Origin: Legionella sp.
Lineage (GTDB): Bacteria; Pseudomonadota; Gammaproteobacteria; Legionellales; Legionellaceae
Length of the DNA: 64,000 nt
Direction of reading: 5' to 3'
Assembly: GCA_002786165.1 (NCBI GenBank)
Contig: PEQK01000016.1
Location: forward strand, 56,786 to 120,785
The notes beneath the pieces were generated by a model that was not told where the DNA came from, did not search any database, and saw only the letters and a list, made by a program, of their open reading frames with translations. Both the position numbers and the translations under genes were made by a program. How positions within the stretch are numbered: position 1 is the first letter of the stretch; the number at the start of each line of letters is the position of its first letter. Below are positions 10,001-18,823 of this stretch, in pieces.

Positions 10001-11383
10001 TTTTTTAAATTAGGAGGTAATTCAATTTTAGCGATAGAGCTCACTGCTATTTTGCATCATAATTTTAATATCCACGTAGCTGATATTTTCAAATTAAAAA
10101 CCCCTAAAAAAATATCCGACAACACACACTTACTGCATAATAATATTGAAAAAAATCTGAATAAAATTAAAGATGATTTTATTCATACTAACAAACAGGC
10201 ACATCTATACCGAAATTTAAATGATAAAATTTCCAAATATTTCTCATCGATTTATGGAAAAAACCCAAGCTTTTTATCAAAAAGCATCCAAAACATTCTG
10301 CTTACAGGTTCCACTGGATATCTTGGTTGTAATATTTTAAGACAACTTCTTGTACACACAGACTATAACTTATTTCTATTAATTAGATCGGACTCTACTG
10401 AAAAAGCTTTTCACACTTTAAACAGAAAATTTAAATTCTATTTTGATGAGGATCTTCATTTATTTCATAATAGGCTGTTTGTGATTAAATCTGATATTGA
10501 AAAAAATTTACTTGGTATTTCACCGAATGCTTATGGCGAACTAAAAAATAACATTGATAGCATTATTCATTGCGCTGCTTTAACAAAGCACTATGGTAAT
10601 TATAACGAATTTTATTCAGCCAATGTTCAAGCTACCATTAATTTATTAGAACTATCGAAAGAAACAAAACAAAAAGACTTTCACTTTATTTCCACAATAT
10701 CCACTTTAGATAATAGTTATTCGTCGTGTGAAGATATATCTTTTTTTACAGAAGATGACTTCATTGAAACGCTGGACAATCAACCTAATTTTTATATAAA
10801 AACCAAGCATGAAGCTGAAAAACTTGTTATCGCATACCGGAAAACAGGTGTTTCTTCTAATATATACCGAGTAGGAAATCTTGCTTTTATTTCAGAAAAT
10901 TTTCGTGTTCAAGAAAATATTGAAGATAATGCTTTTTTTAGTCGTATGAAATGTTTATTAACACTCAAAATAGCAACTCAAGAGATAGGGTTAGAAGAAA
11001 TATCACCTGTCGATTTAACGGCTCTGGCTATTGTTAAAATAATGGATAAAAAAGAATTATCTGATCAAATATTTCATGTTTTTAACCCAAACTTATGTGA
11101 TGTTGTACAGCTTTTATCAAAAACAAATGATATAAATGTAATGACCATAAATGATTTTTTAGATTATCTTGCAGGTTATTTACATAAACCAAATATGCAC
11201 CATTCAATGATTATGCGCTTTTTATTGCATCAAAACTGGTTAGATGGAGCAAATAATATTCATATAATAAACTTTGTTTTACAAAGTAGGACCAATAAAA
11301 TTTTAGAAATGTTAGATTTTAAATGGCCTATAATTACAGAGTTAGATTTTTCTGAATTTATAAAGCATGCCTATCAAAGTTAA
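7055..11383 (+). CDS. Single-module NRPS with terminal reductase (C-A-T-R), copy 2
   Basis: A 1442-residue paralogue of the divergent NRPS at 2313-6638 with the same domain order. C domain: HHIIMDG at 129-135. A domain: YTSGTTGLPKG near 585, AYGPTEN near 727, YKTGD near 825, TGKLDI near 935. Carrier: LGGNS near 990. Reductase from about 1080: TGSTGYLG, FISTIS and YIKTK (the YxxxK pair). The pocket residues read D-A-F-L-L-G-A-T-I-K. The pattern with G at the sixth position is of the kind often seen for aliphatic residues, so a hydrophobic amino acid is a weak guess. It is expected to load one amino acid, condense it with a donor bound elsewhere, and release an aldehyde or alcohol. No thioesterase or second module is present. 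Confidence 0.93.
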   Translation: MTHNTYYPHNHLLPFYTRWQITPENTNYNLSFYYQLTTHDETKLLIKSVETVIRLMPNLRQTFSINDKQLIATIHPELPANISYFNTSSENIEELLNKLACVPHDLNKSLIHLNIIKCNDYFVTLFNIHHIIMDGSGLDQFIDNLNKLINKKNVSLIKPEEYIKLAKNESLKINDVLKKSNDYLTHLNHTLQSCAYKKPNNSSCLHYKKLIDKNLYDTLTKFSKSQSISLFNLLLIANNIFISKLFNHENSIINYPVNIRTNKKLDGCFVKLIPFFLKKTSKDTFLSLISSFKTDLEFYKQLSKTNDTYPNELYECPSFAESSIAKPLPLLFDNKSYSSSPFPQIAESILSIKYRVLDNTIYFTCDVLVELFPEYLSETILDRYLNLLTCLIENNTKKTTGLSLLSPQEEINLINSINKNYRAYPKHKSVCQIIEEYSAINPDSIALIYDDQRLTYSELNKKANQIANFLIEKQKLRPNDFIALFFSRNMSVIIAMLAVLKTGAAYVSLSKNSPDDRIKHVIDDTKTKLILGESNLLLRTHKIFETYNEIEYIALDEPYDFLKNISTENLSIQIKPESLAHIIYTSGTTGLPKGVMIDHKNILSLVINTSYFTANELDTFALFADLTFDAATFEIWGALLNGAKLFIPRDRLEIFANTVKFKEMISINNVTILLLTKTIFDQLYYADETLFSALNYLLIGGEALNKSIIDKLSASQHKPTHLINAYGPTENTTISTSYEISYDYLKKQKTVPIGTAISNRAAYVLDINLNPLPIGVVGELFVGGDGLSSGYLNQKKLSKEKFISNPLYKYNKKLITKNQKLYKTGDLAKILDKEGHIEFIGRNDFQIKIRGYRIESSEIENQLMTYPKIVHAIVLTSNQISAKTEEIYLIAYYKSVNNSAINEDLLEGHLRKVLPDYMIPSVFVLLADIPKTPTGKLDIKALPAPKRSQLIHIEKPINLKQQIICDAYSKVLGIQEIGINSDFFKLGGNSILAIELTAILHHNFNIHVADIFKLKTPKKISDNTHLLHNNIEKNLNKIKDDFIHTNKQAHLYRNLNDKISKYFSSIYGKNPSFLSKSIQNILLTGSTGYLGCNILRQLLVHTDYNLFLLIRSDSTEKAFHTLNRKFKFYFDEDLHLFHNRLFVIKSDIEKNLLGISPNAYGELKNNIDSIIHCAALTKHYGNYNEFYSANVQATINLLELSKETKQKDFHFISTISTLDNSYSSCEDISFFTEDDFIETLDNQPNFYIKTKHEAEKLVIAYRKTGVSSNIYRVGNLAFISENFRVQENIEDNAFFSRMKCLLTLKIATQEIGLEEISPVDLTALAIVKIMDKKELSDQIFHVFNPNLCDVVQLLSKTNDINVMTINDFLDYLAGYLHKPNMHHSMIMRFLLHQNWLDGANNIHIINFVLQSRTNKILEMLDFKWPIITELDFSEFIKHAYQS

Positions 11384-11559
11384 AATATTAAAAAAACGCT
11401 GGATATTCCAAATTGTTATATCCTATTAAGCGTAACAAGATTTTTGCCAGGCCATCCTGGAAACACTTATAATATTAATCGCATGAAAATGCATATACTA
11501 TATATGTTTTTTTAATGCTTTTACCATTTACAAACCTAAGTTAGAGGTTGAAAATTGAT

Positions 11560-14500
11560 ATGAAAAACACCAAGAATTGCTTTTTAATTGGGGAAGATCA
11601 TCTGTTAATTCAATGTGGTGACGCATTAATTGCTGAAAATTATTCTATAGCAGGTATTTACTCTCCTTTAACAGAATCAAAAACTTGGGCACTTCAGAAT
11701 AAAATTCCATATTTTTCAACCTATGCTGAATGCAAAGCTATCTTATTAAAAAACAATTTTGACTATCTTTTTAGTATCGTTAATAGCAAGATTATCCCTA
11801 ATGGAATTTTAAAAAACATTAAACAATTTGCTATAAACTATCATGATGCACCTTTACCTCTATACGGCGGAGCAAACGCCACTGGGTTTGCTCTTTTAAA
11901 TAGAGAAAAGCAACATGGTGTTACATGGCACATCATCAATGAACTTATTGATGGTGGTGATATTTTAAAACAAGTTTTTTTTGAAATAGAAAAAGAAGAT
12001 ACAACATTCAGTTTAAACATAAAATGTTACCAACATGGTTTATTATTATTTAAAGAACTAATAAAAGAATTATCTGCAAATACGCAAAAAAGAATAATCC
12101 AAAATTTATCAAATCGGACTTATCACCGAAGGGAAGATAGACCTAAAAATAATGGCTGGATCAATTGGGAAACAAGTGCAGAAACAATCGAATTAGCCTT
12201 GCGAGCTTATACAGTAGGTAATTATCAAAATAAATTTTCTGTTTTAAAATTCAAAATTGATAATGATGCATACATTGTATTAAATCTTAAGATAACATCT
12301 AATACATCCGCCACTGTTCCGGGGACTATTAGCAATATACTTCCTAATGGCTTACAGATATCCACTAAAACAAACGATATCCTTTTATTAAGTATTGCGA
12401 CTATTGATGGGCAATCAATAAAAACATCAACTATTCACAAAAAACACAATTTGAAAGTTGGATCATATCTTTTTTCTCCATCAGTTCAAACCGGAGAGCT
12501 ATTTAAAATAGTAAGCGAAAAAATAGCTATAAATGAATATTTTTGGGTTAAAACCTATCAAAATTTTCAGCCTGCTGAGTTCCCATTATTTAATTACGCC
12601 AATCAAACATTTCTCAATAATGAATTAAAAATTATTTCTAAAGTACCTATTACTAAAAAATTATTAATGAATATCGATGCAATAAAACCAGTTTTTGATA
12701 ATAATACTGATTTTTTCATAACAATTTGGTTTATTTACTTATATAAACTCGGTAATCAACATAATAATGGGATTCTTTTAAAGGAATATGTCTCTACAGA
12801 TAATAATTGTTTTAATGAATTTATATCTAGAGATATTCCTTTAAATGTAAATTTTAATGATGACATGACATTTGAAGATGCATATCTCATGGTCAAAAAT
12901 GTCAAAATAAATGCAACCAAAAAAAATGGGTATTTAAGAGATATATTTTCACGTTATCCAGAAATTGATAGATCAAAGCTATTATCCCCCATAACAATAA
13001 TCATTGGTGATGATGAGCCTACTGAACATTTAAAATCTTTGATCTTCCAAATTTCGCTCTCTAATAAAAAATTAGTTTGGCACATAGATAGTGCAAATCT
13101 TGATAAAGAACCTTACATTGGTTCCATTATGAAAAATATAGCAAATCATTATTCTACTTTAATGAAATCTATTTTTTTAGATAAAAAAATCATGATTAAG
13201 AACATGCAACTTCTGTCTCCAAAGGAATTGAATAAAATTCAGTATGAATGGAATAATACAAAGAAAGAATATCCTAAAACACAATATATTCATCATATTA
13301 TCGAAGACATTACCCAAAAAAATCCTCAAAAGGATGCCATTAATTATAATGGCCAAATATTAAGCTATTTGAATTTAGATAAAAAATCCAATCAATTAGC
13401 CAATTATATTGTCAATCAATTTCCTGCTAAAAAACAATATATTTTGGTATACATGGATCGATGTATAGAGCTTATTATATCCATATTAGGAATTTTTAAA
13501 TCTGGCTGTACATATATTCCCATTGCAATCACTACACCTCTAAAAAATATTGAATTGATATTAAATGACAGTCAGTCGCGATTGATTATCACTAAAGATG
13601 TTTTTAAAAAAAACCTGCAATTTATATCGTCTGAAATCCAAATCTTAGCATACGAAAATATCTCACCTCTTATAAAAAAATGTTCGGATATGAATCCTAA
13701 TGTACCTTTATTACCTGATAGTTTAGCGTACGTAATTTATACCTCTGGCACTACAGGTATTCCAAAAGGAGTCATGATTAAGCATCATAGTTTGGTCAAT
13801 CTAATAACTGATACCATTCTAAAAACAAACATTAATAGTCGTAGTCGATTATTGCAGTTTGCTTCTATTAGTTTTGATGCTTCTGTTTGGGAAATACTCA
13901 CTACTCTTGCTGCTGGTGCCATTTTATGTATCCCTGACCAAGAGCAATTACTTGCTGGAGCATTATTAAAAAAAGCAATTGAACAATATAAAATCACATT
14001 TATTATCTTACCTCCGTCTATATTGCAAACAGTTTCTCAATATTCATTTTCATCTTTAAAAACTGTAGTGACTGGGGGGGAGTATTGTTCGAAGGAATTA
14101 GCAAATCATTGGACAAAAAAAGTAAAACTAATCAATGCCTATGGCCCAACTGAAGCTACTGTGTGTGTCACAATGGCAAAAATAAAACCTAATATTAAAA
14201 TAAATCCCTCTATCGGAAAAGCGATAGCCAATACTAGGCTATATATCCTGGATAAGAACCTTGCTTTTTTACCCATTGGAGCAATTGGAGAGCTATATAT
14301 TGGTGGAGACAGTCTTTCCGTAGGATATCTAAATAAAAATCAATTAACTAAAAGTTTTTTCATAAAAAACCCCCACTCAATTGATAAAAAAGATGTATTG
14401 TATAAAACAAGAGATCTTGTCCGCTGGCTTCCAAATGGAGAAATAGATTATATCGGTAGAGCTGATAATCAAATAAAAATCAGAGGTTTTCGAGTCGAAT

Positions 14501-16218
14501 TAGAAGCAATCGAAACTCAAATCTTGCACTACCCACATATTACAGAATGTGCTGTTTTAACTCATGAAAATGAAACATTGGGAAAACATTTAATTGCCTA
14601 TATTGCATGCAAGAAAAGCACTTTAGAGTTAAAAAAACTTCGAGAATATTTAAGTCAAGTTTTACCTGATTATATGATCCCTTCATTTTTTGTTAAATTA
14701 GAGCATCTTCCAATTACCACCAATGGGAAAATTGACCGCACAAAACTATCTTCTTTTGAAAATCATGAACGAATAAATCTCCACGAGTACGAAGCGCCTC
14801 ATACTCTGTTAGAAAAAAGATTAACAGTAATTTGGTCTGAGTTATTAAATATATCTTCTATCGGAGTAAATGATAATTTTTTCAGTTTGGGTGGGCATTC
14901 ATTATTGGTTACAAATTTATCTATGTATTTGTTTGATGAATTTGATTATACCCTAGCCCTTCAACATTTTTTTAAATCCCCTACTATAAGCAATCTTGCG
15001 CAGCTTATCGAAAATAAAAATCAATTGAACAGCTTAATTGAGCTTCATGATTGTGTGACCAAAGATAAAGAGCTTCCAAATGAAATAAAACCATTAAGCC
15101 AAAGTAATATAGAAACTAATGCGATTTTACTAACAGGAGCAACAGGTTTTCTTGGTACTCATTTGTTAAGTGATTTATACAAAAACACAAGCTCTCAAAT
15201 ATACTGCATTGTACGCACAAAAAATGTTGCACAAGGCTTAAACAAGATCAAAAATGAATTAAATAAATATCAATTAAGTATTCAAAAATTTGATCGAATC
15301 ACTGTAATTTGCGGGAATTTAGCTAAACCTAAATTAGGATTAACTGATAAAGACTTCGATTATTTAACGAACAAAATTGATCTTATATATCATAATGGTG
15401 CTTATGTGCATCATTTATATGATTATGAAATTTTACGAGAATCCAATGTGCTTAGTACTATTGAATTATTAAAGCTGTGCACACTTAAAAAAAATAAATC
15501 GTTACATTACGTCTCTACCTTGTCTGCAATTACGGATCATCATAATAAAAGTAATATTACTTTAGAAAATTTTGTGGATTTTTCTTTAAAAATCCCTACA
15601 ACAATGAGTGGCTATAATCAAACAAAACTGGTGTCTGAATACCTACTATCACAAGCTAGAGCTAGAAATATTGAGATTAATATTTATAGGCCAGGCTGGA
15701 TAATGGGTCAGCATGATACCGGAATAATGACCGTTGAAAATAATCATTTACTGTTATTGTTAAAAGGATGCACTCAAATAGGATTTGCACCAGATTGGGA
15801 CATTATATTAAATATAATGCCCGTTGATTTTATTAGTAAATTTATTGTGCAAGTATCTCTTGAAAAAAAACTAATAAACAAAGTTTATAATCTTCATAAC
15901 AACTCACTACAAATAAAATGGTCTGATATGATTGATTTTTTGAACATCAAAGGGTTTTCATTAAAAATAATCCCAGCAAGAGAGTGGCATAAAAAAATAG
16001 AAAAAGTTAACAGTCATAATGCTTTATATAATCTACTATCATTGTATAGAGACGAAAACGCACTAGAACACCAAATGCGCTCTATTTATTCTAAAATCAG
16101 TAATAATAATACAAAACATGCCATGGAGTACTTGCATATCAATCAAAACATATCAAAAAATGAACTGCTAGAAACTTACATAAATTTTTTAGAAATGCAA
16201 AATTTTTTAAACAAGTAA
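11560..16218 (+). CDS. Formyltransferase-NRPS-reductase (F-deltaC-A-T-R), copy 1
   Basis: About 1552 residues. Numbering here is from an alternative TTG four codons upstream (11548); ATG 11560 is preferred because AGAGG at 11543-11547 is too close to the TTG. Residues 1-310 form a methionyl-tRNA-formyltransferase-like domain with the catalytic Asn97, His99 and Asp135 (INYHDAPLP and IDGGDIL), as in the formylation domain of linear gramicidin synthetase LgrA. Then comes about 200 residues like the C-terminal half of a condensation domain with no HHxxxDG, then A (YTSGTTGIPKG near 730, AYGPTE near 867), carrier (LGGHS near 1113) and reductase (TGATGFLG near 1193, YNQTK). The pocket code is D-A-W-I-V-G-A-V-C-K, GrsA-like and so probably for a hydrophobic or aromatic residue. 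The predicted product is an N-formyl amino aldehyde or alcohol. A sensor kinase gene follows after 22-25 bases. Confidence 0.92.
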   Translation: MKNTKNCFLIGEDHLLIQCGDALIAENYSIAGIYSPLTESKTWALQNKIPYFSTYAECKAILLKNNFDYLFSIVNSKIIPNGILKNIKQFAINYHDAPLPLYGGANATGFALLNREKQHGVTWHIINELIDGGDILKQVFFEIEKEDTTFSLNIKCYQHGLLLFKELIKELSANTQKRIIQNLSNRTYHRREDRPKNNGWINWETSAETIELALRAYTVGNYQNKFSVLKFKIDNDAYIVLNLKITSNTSATVPGTISNILPNGLQISTKTNDILLLSIATIDGQSIKTSTIHKKHNLKVGSYLFSPSVQTGELFKIVSEKIAINEYFWVKTYQNFQPAEFPLFNYANQTFLNNELKIISKVPITKKLLMNIDAIKPVFDNNTDFFITIWFIYLYKLGNQHNNGILLKEYVSTDNNCFNEFISRDIPLNVNFNDDMTFEDAYLMVKNVKINATKKNGYLRDIFSRYPEIDRSKLLSPITIIIGDDEPTEHLKSLIFQISLSNKKLVWHIDSANLDKEPYIGSIMKNIANHYSTLMKSIFLDKKIMIKNMQLLSPKELNKIQYEWNNTKKEYPKTQYIHHIIEDITQKNPQKDAINYNGQILSYLNLDKKSNQLANYIVNQFPAKKQYILVYMDRCIELIISILGIFKSGCTYIPIAITTPLKNIELILNDSQSRLIITKDVFKKNLQFISSEIQILAYENISPLIKKCSDMNPNVPLLPDSLAYVIYTSGTTGIPKGVMIKHHSLVNLITDTILKTNINSRSRLLQFASISFDASVWEILTTLAAGAILCIPDQEQLLAGALLKKAIEQYKITFIILPPSILQTVSQYSFSSLKTVVTGGEYCSKELANHWTKKVKLINAYGPTEATVCVTMAKIKPNIKINPSIGKAIANTRLYILDKNLAFLPIGAIGELYIGGDSLSVGYLNKNQLTKSFFIKNPHSIDKKDVLYKTRDLVRWLPNGEIDYIGRADNQIKIRGFRVELEAIETQILHYPHITECAVLTHENETLGKHLIAYIACKKSTLELKKLREYLSQVLPDYMIPSFFVKLEHLPITTNGKIDRTKLSSFENHERINLHEYEAPHTLLEKRLTVIWSELLNISSIGVNDNFFSLGGHSLLVTNLSMYLFDEFDYTLALQHFFKSPTISNLAQLIENKNQLNSLIELHDCVTKDKELPNEIKPLSQSNIETNAILLTGATGFLGTHLLSDLYKNTSSQIYCIVRTKNVAQGLNKIKNELNKYQLSIQKFDRITVICGNLAKPKLGLTDKDFDYLTNKIDLIYHNGAYVHHLYDYEILRESNVLSTIELLKLCTLKKNKSLHYVSTLSAITDHHNKSNITLENFVDFSLKIPTTMSGYNQTKLVSEYLLSQARARNIEINIYRPGWIMGQHDTGIMTVENNHLLLLLKGCTQIGFAPDWDIILNIMPVDFISKFIVQVSLEKKLINKVYNLHNNSLQIKWSDMIDFLNIKGFSLKIIPAREWHKKIEKVNSHNALYNLLSLYRDENALEHQMRSIYSKISNNNTKHAMEYLHINQNISKNELLETYINFLEMQNFLNK

Positions 16219-16243
16219 AGCTTATCTTTGGGAGCATTGATTG

Positions 16244-18721
16244 GTGAAAAAAATCACAGATGACCAACTAAAAACAATCTCAATTGATGTTCATAAAAAG
16301 TATTTTAGAGATCTTTCCAATCAATACTCACGGATACCTGGCAGCTTTTACTGGAAAGATATTAGGGGTATTTATGTATGGGGCAATCAAGCGTTTTTAA
16401 GTGAAACAACATATCAACAATCAATTATTGGGAAAACAGATAAAGAATTATGGCCAGAAGAGTCTTGTTCTATCATTGAAAACGATAAAAAAATCATAAC
16501 TACAGGAAAAACATACGGATTTGAAGAGGCAATAGTACTTAATACAGAAAAAAAATATTTTATTATTCTCAAATCTCCATTAAAAAATGAAAGCGGTCAT
16601 ATTGTAGGCACATGCGGAAATTTAATTCCACTTGAAAAAATCGAAAACTATCTTTCATTTTCTACAAAAAACATCAAAAAAATTGAACAAAAAAGCAAAA
16701 TATCTGAACAATATATGATGAGTATAATTGAGTCAGTGCCTGGAAGCATCTATTGGAAAAATAAAGAAGGCGTTTGGATAGGATGTAATCAATATACATT
16801 ACAAACAACGGGATTAAATTTTCCAGAAAACCTTATCGGAAAAACAGATTATGAATTATGGCCACAACATGCTGAGGAGATAAGAGAAAATGATTTAAAA
16901 GTCATGAATACAGGTTGTACAATTAGTAAAGAGGAATCAGTTTTACTCCCTAACGGAAAAATAATGTATTTTGCCGCAGAAAAAATGCCTTTACGTGATG
17001 TAGAAGGAAATATTATTGGTGTCATTGGTAATTCTGTGGATATTACTGAGTTGAAGGAAACTCAAGCAGAGCTTATCAAAGCCAAAGAAAAAGCCGAAGC
17101 GGCCAGTCATGCCAAAACAGCTTTTATTGCTAATATGAGTCATGATATCCGGACACCTTTGGCGGGTGTTATTGGATTGGCAAATATTCTTGAGAGCCAA
17201 GTCACCGAACCTATTCAAAAAAAAGAAGCTCATGATTTAGGCCAAAGTGGGAATGAACTGTTAAATATGCTCAATGAAATTCTAGATGTCATTGCCGCAG
17301 ATCACGTCAATACCAATGATATTCATGAAGGACCTTTTTGTTTATCTGAGCTGGTGCACGGTATCGTTAATCTCGAACAACCTTCTGTCACGGTTAAAAA
17401 CATCCAGCTTCTTACCCAGCTTGACCCCGAAATACCACCTGTTCTCATCAGTGATTATAAAAAAATCCATCATATTATTCTTAATCTTGTTGGTAATGCT
17501 ATTAAATTTACCACAAGTGGACACGTTAAAATCACCGTAAACTTGCTTCAAAAACAAATAGAAACCGTCATGTTGCAATTCCAAGTCATCGACACCGGAA
17601 AAGGTATCCCCGAAGATGCAATTGCTCAGGTGTTTGATCCGTTTTTTCGTGTCACCCCGTCCTACAAAGGATTAGACAAAGGGCATGGCCTTGGGCTGCA
17701 TATCGCTCAAACCTATGTGCAATTATTGGGTGGAAAAATAGATGTCGGCTCTAAGATCAATGAAGGCTCGATGTTCTCTTTTACGTTGCCGATTAAAATT
17801 GGAGATCAAAATGCTCTGCCACCCTCAGCTTCTTCAGAAGTTATCTCAACACAACAGCCAGCCGTAAATCCTACTGTCAATCTGATGCCTCAAAATGAAG
17901 TGTCGAATGTCTTGATCATTGAAGACAATCCTATTGCGCTTATCGTGGCTGAAACTCTTTTAAAGAGTGCCCATTTAACAACCACTTCAGCTGTAGACGG
18001 GGAGTCTGGATTAGAGCTGGCCAAAACTCATTCTTTTCCTCTCATCCTATCTGATGTAGGCTTACCAGGAATCTCAGGGATAGACTTGACGCGTCAGCTT
18101 CGCGCTTATGAAACAGAACACCAGATAACGCCAGCACTTATTATAGGATTAACTGCACATGCTGACATGAGCGTTAGACAAGAATGTTTAGATGCAGGCA
18201 TGAATGATGTCACCATCAAACCGCTCACTTTGCATACTGTACAAGCCATTATGACCCAATGTTCTGTATTGAATACGCCTTCCCAATCAGACAATAATGA
18301 TACGAATCACCAAACACCGAGCACTTCACCCAAACTTGGCTTGGATTTACCCGATACAGAAACGGAACTATTTCAATTAGACAGATTTTCTTTATTAGAT
18401 CCTGAACTTGCTATCAAAGAATTAGGAGATAATAAAGCTCTTTTGGTCACCATGCTCAAAGCATTTTTAGAACAACTTCCCCAAGAAAAGCAAGCCATTC
18501 AATCTGCTTATAAAACCCAAAATTGGGATCAAGTTGAGAAATTATCTCATAAAATGAAAGGAGGTACCGTTTATTTAAAACTTAATAAATTGTCTATGGC
18601 GTGTCAATATTTGGAGCGCTATCACAAAGCCGGACATTCTAAGCTCTTAGAGCAATTATATCAGCAAATGCTGCAGGTAATGGAAGCAACCTCTTCTGCT
18701 GTGCAAACATGGCTACAATGA
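16244..18721 (+). CDS. Hybrid sensor histidine kinase: PAS-PAS-HisKA-HATPase-REC-HPt
   Basis: About 825 residues; GTG 16244 or TTG 16241 starts, with GGGAG at 16230-16234 as ribosome site. There are two PAS domains (about 20-135 and 160-270), each with a PGSxYWK segment and an IGKTDxELWP motif. A helical linker leads to the phospho-acceptor SHDIRTP (near 305), the N box (LVGNAIKF, near 415), GKGIP and GHGLGL in the ATPase, a receiver domain with aspartate in LILSDVGLPG (near 605), and a C-terminal HPt domain with histidine in LSHKMKGG (near 770). No transmembrane segment is visible, so the input is probably cytoplasmic. The start lies 22-25 bases after the formyltransferase-NRPS gene, strongly suggesting co-transcription. 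The PAS part is AT-rich and the kinase part is not, suggesting a chimera. No partner regulator is adjacent. Confidence 0.93.
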   Translation: MKKITDDQLKTISIDVHKKYFRDLSNQYSRIPGSFYWKDIRGIYVWGNQAFLSETTYQQSIIGKTDKELWPEESCSIIENDKKIITTGKTYGFEEAIVLNTEKKYFIILKSPLKNESGHIVGTCGNLIPLEKIENYLSFSTKNIKKIEQKSKISEQYMMSIIESVPGSIYWKNKEGVWIGCNQYTLQTTGLNFPENLIGKTDYELWPQHAEEIRENDLKVMNTGCTISKEESVLLPNGKIMYFAAEKMPLRDVEGNIIGVIGNSVDITELKETQAELIKAKEKAEAASHAKTAFIANMSHDIRTPLAGVIGLANILESQVTEPIQKKEAHDLGQSGNELLNMLNEILDVIAADHVNTNDIHEGPFCLSELVHGIVNLEQPSVTVKNIQLLTQLDPEIPPVLISDYKKIHHIILNLVGNAIKFTTSGHVKITVNLLQKQIETVMLQFQVIDTGKGIPEDAIAQVFDPFFRVTPSYKGLDKGHGLGLHIAQTYVQLLGGKIDVGSKINEGSMFSFTLPIKIGDQNALPPSASSEVISTQQPAVNPTVNLMPQNEVSNVLIIEDNPIALIVAETLLKSAHLTTTSAVDGESGLELAKTHSFPLILSDVGLPGISGIDLTRQLRAYETEHQITPALIIGLTAHADMSVRQECLDAGMNDVTIKPLTLHTVQAIMTQCSVLNTPSQSDNNDTNHQTPSTSPKLGLDLPDTETELFQLDRFSLLDPELAIKELGDNKALLVTMLKAFLEQLPQEKQAIQSAYKTQNWDQVEKLSHKMKGGTVYLKLNKLSMACQYLERYHKAGHSKLLEQLYQQMLQVMEATSSAVQTWLQ

Positions 18722-18731
18722 CTCCGGGTCA

Positions 18732-18760
18732 GAATTAGAGGACCCCATAGAATCTAATTC
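18732..18760. repeat. Inverted repeat after the hybrid kinase gene
   Basis: GAATTAGA and TCTAATTC form an 8-bp stem around 13 bases. It sits just past the kinase stop codon in a 102-base gap between convergent genes. It may help end transcription, but there is no T tract. Confidence 0.3.
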
Positions 18761-18823
18761 CTATGAACATCACAGTAATATAAGTCATCAATAAAGTTGC
18801 ACTCTGGTTAAGTTGCTTATAAA

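Noticed and set aside
11439..11456. Hairpin CCAGG-CCAT-CCTGG between the second and third NRPS genes
   Set aside because: Only five base pairs and no T tract; too weak to call a terminator.
2313..16218. Siderophore locus
   Set aside because: No siderophore receptor, ABC importer, salicylate/DHB or hydroxylase genes accompany the NRPSs, and the terminal reductases point to aldehyde or alcohol products instead.
17286..17540. Open frames overlapping the hybrid kinase on both strands
   Set aside because: They overlap the conserved kinase frame, have no ribosome site and no recognisable product.
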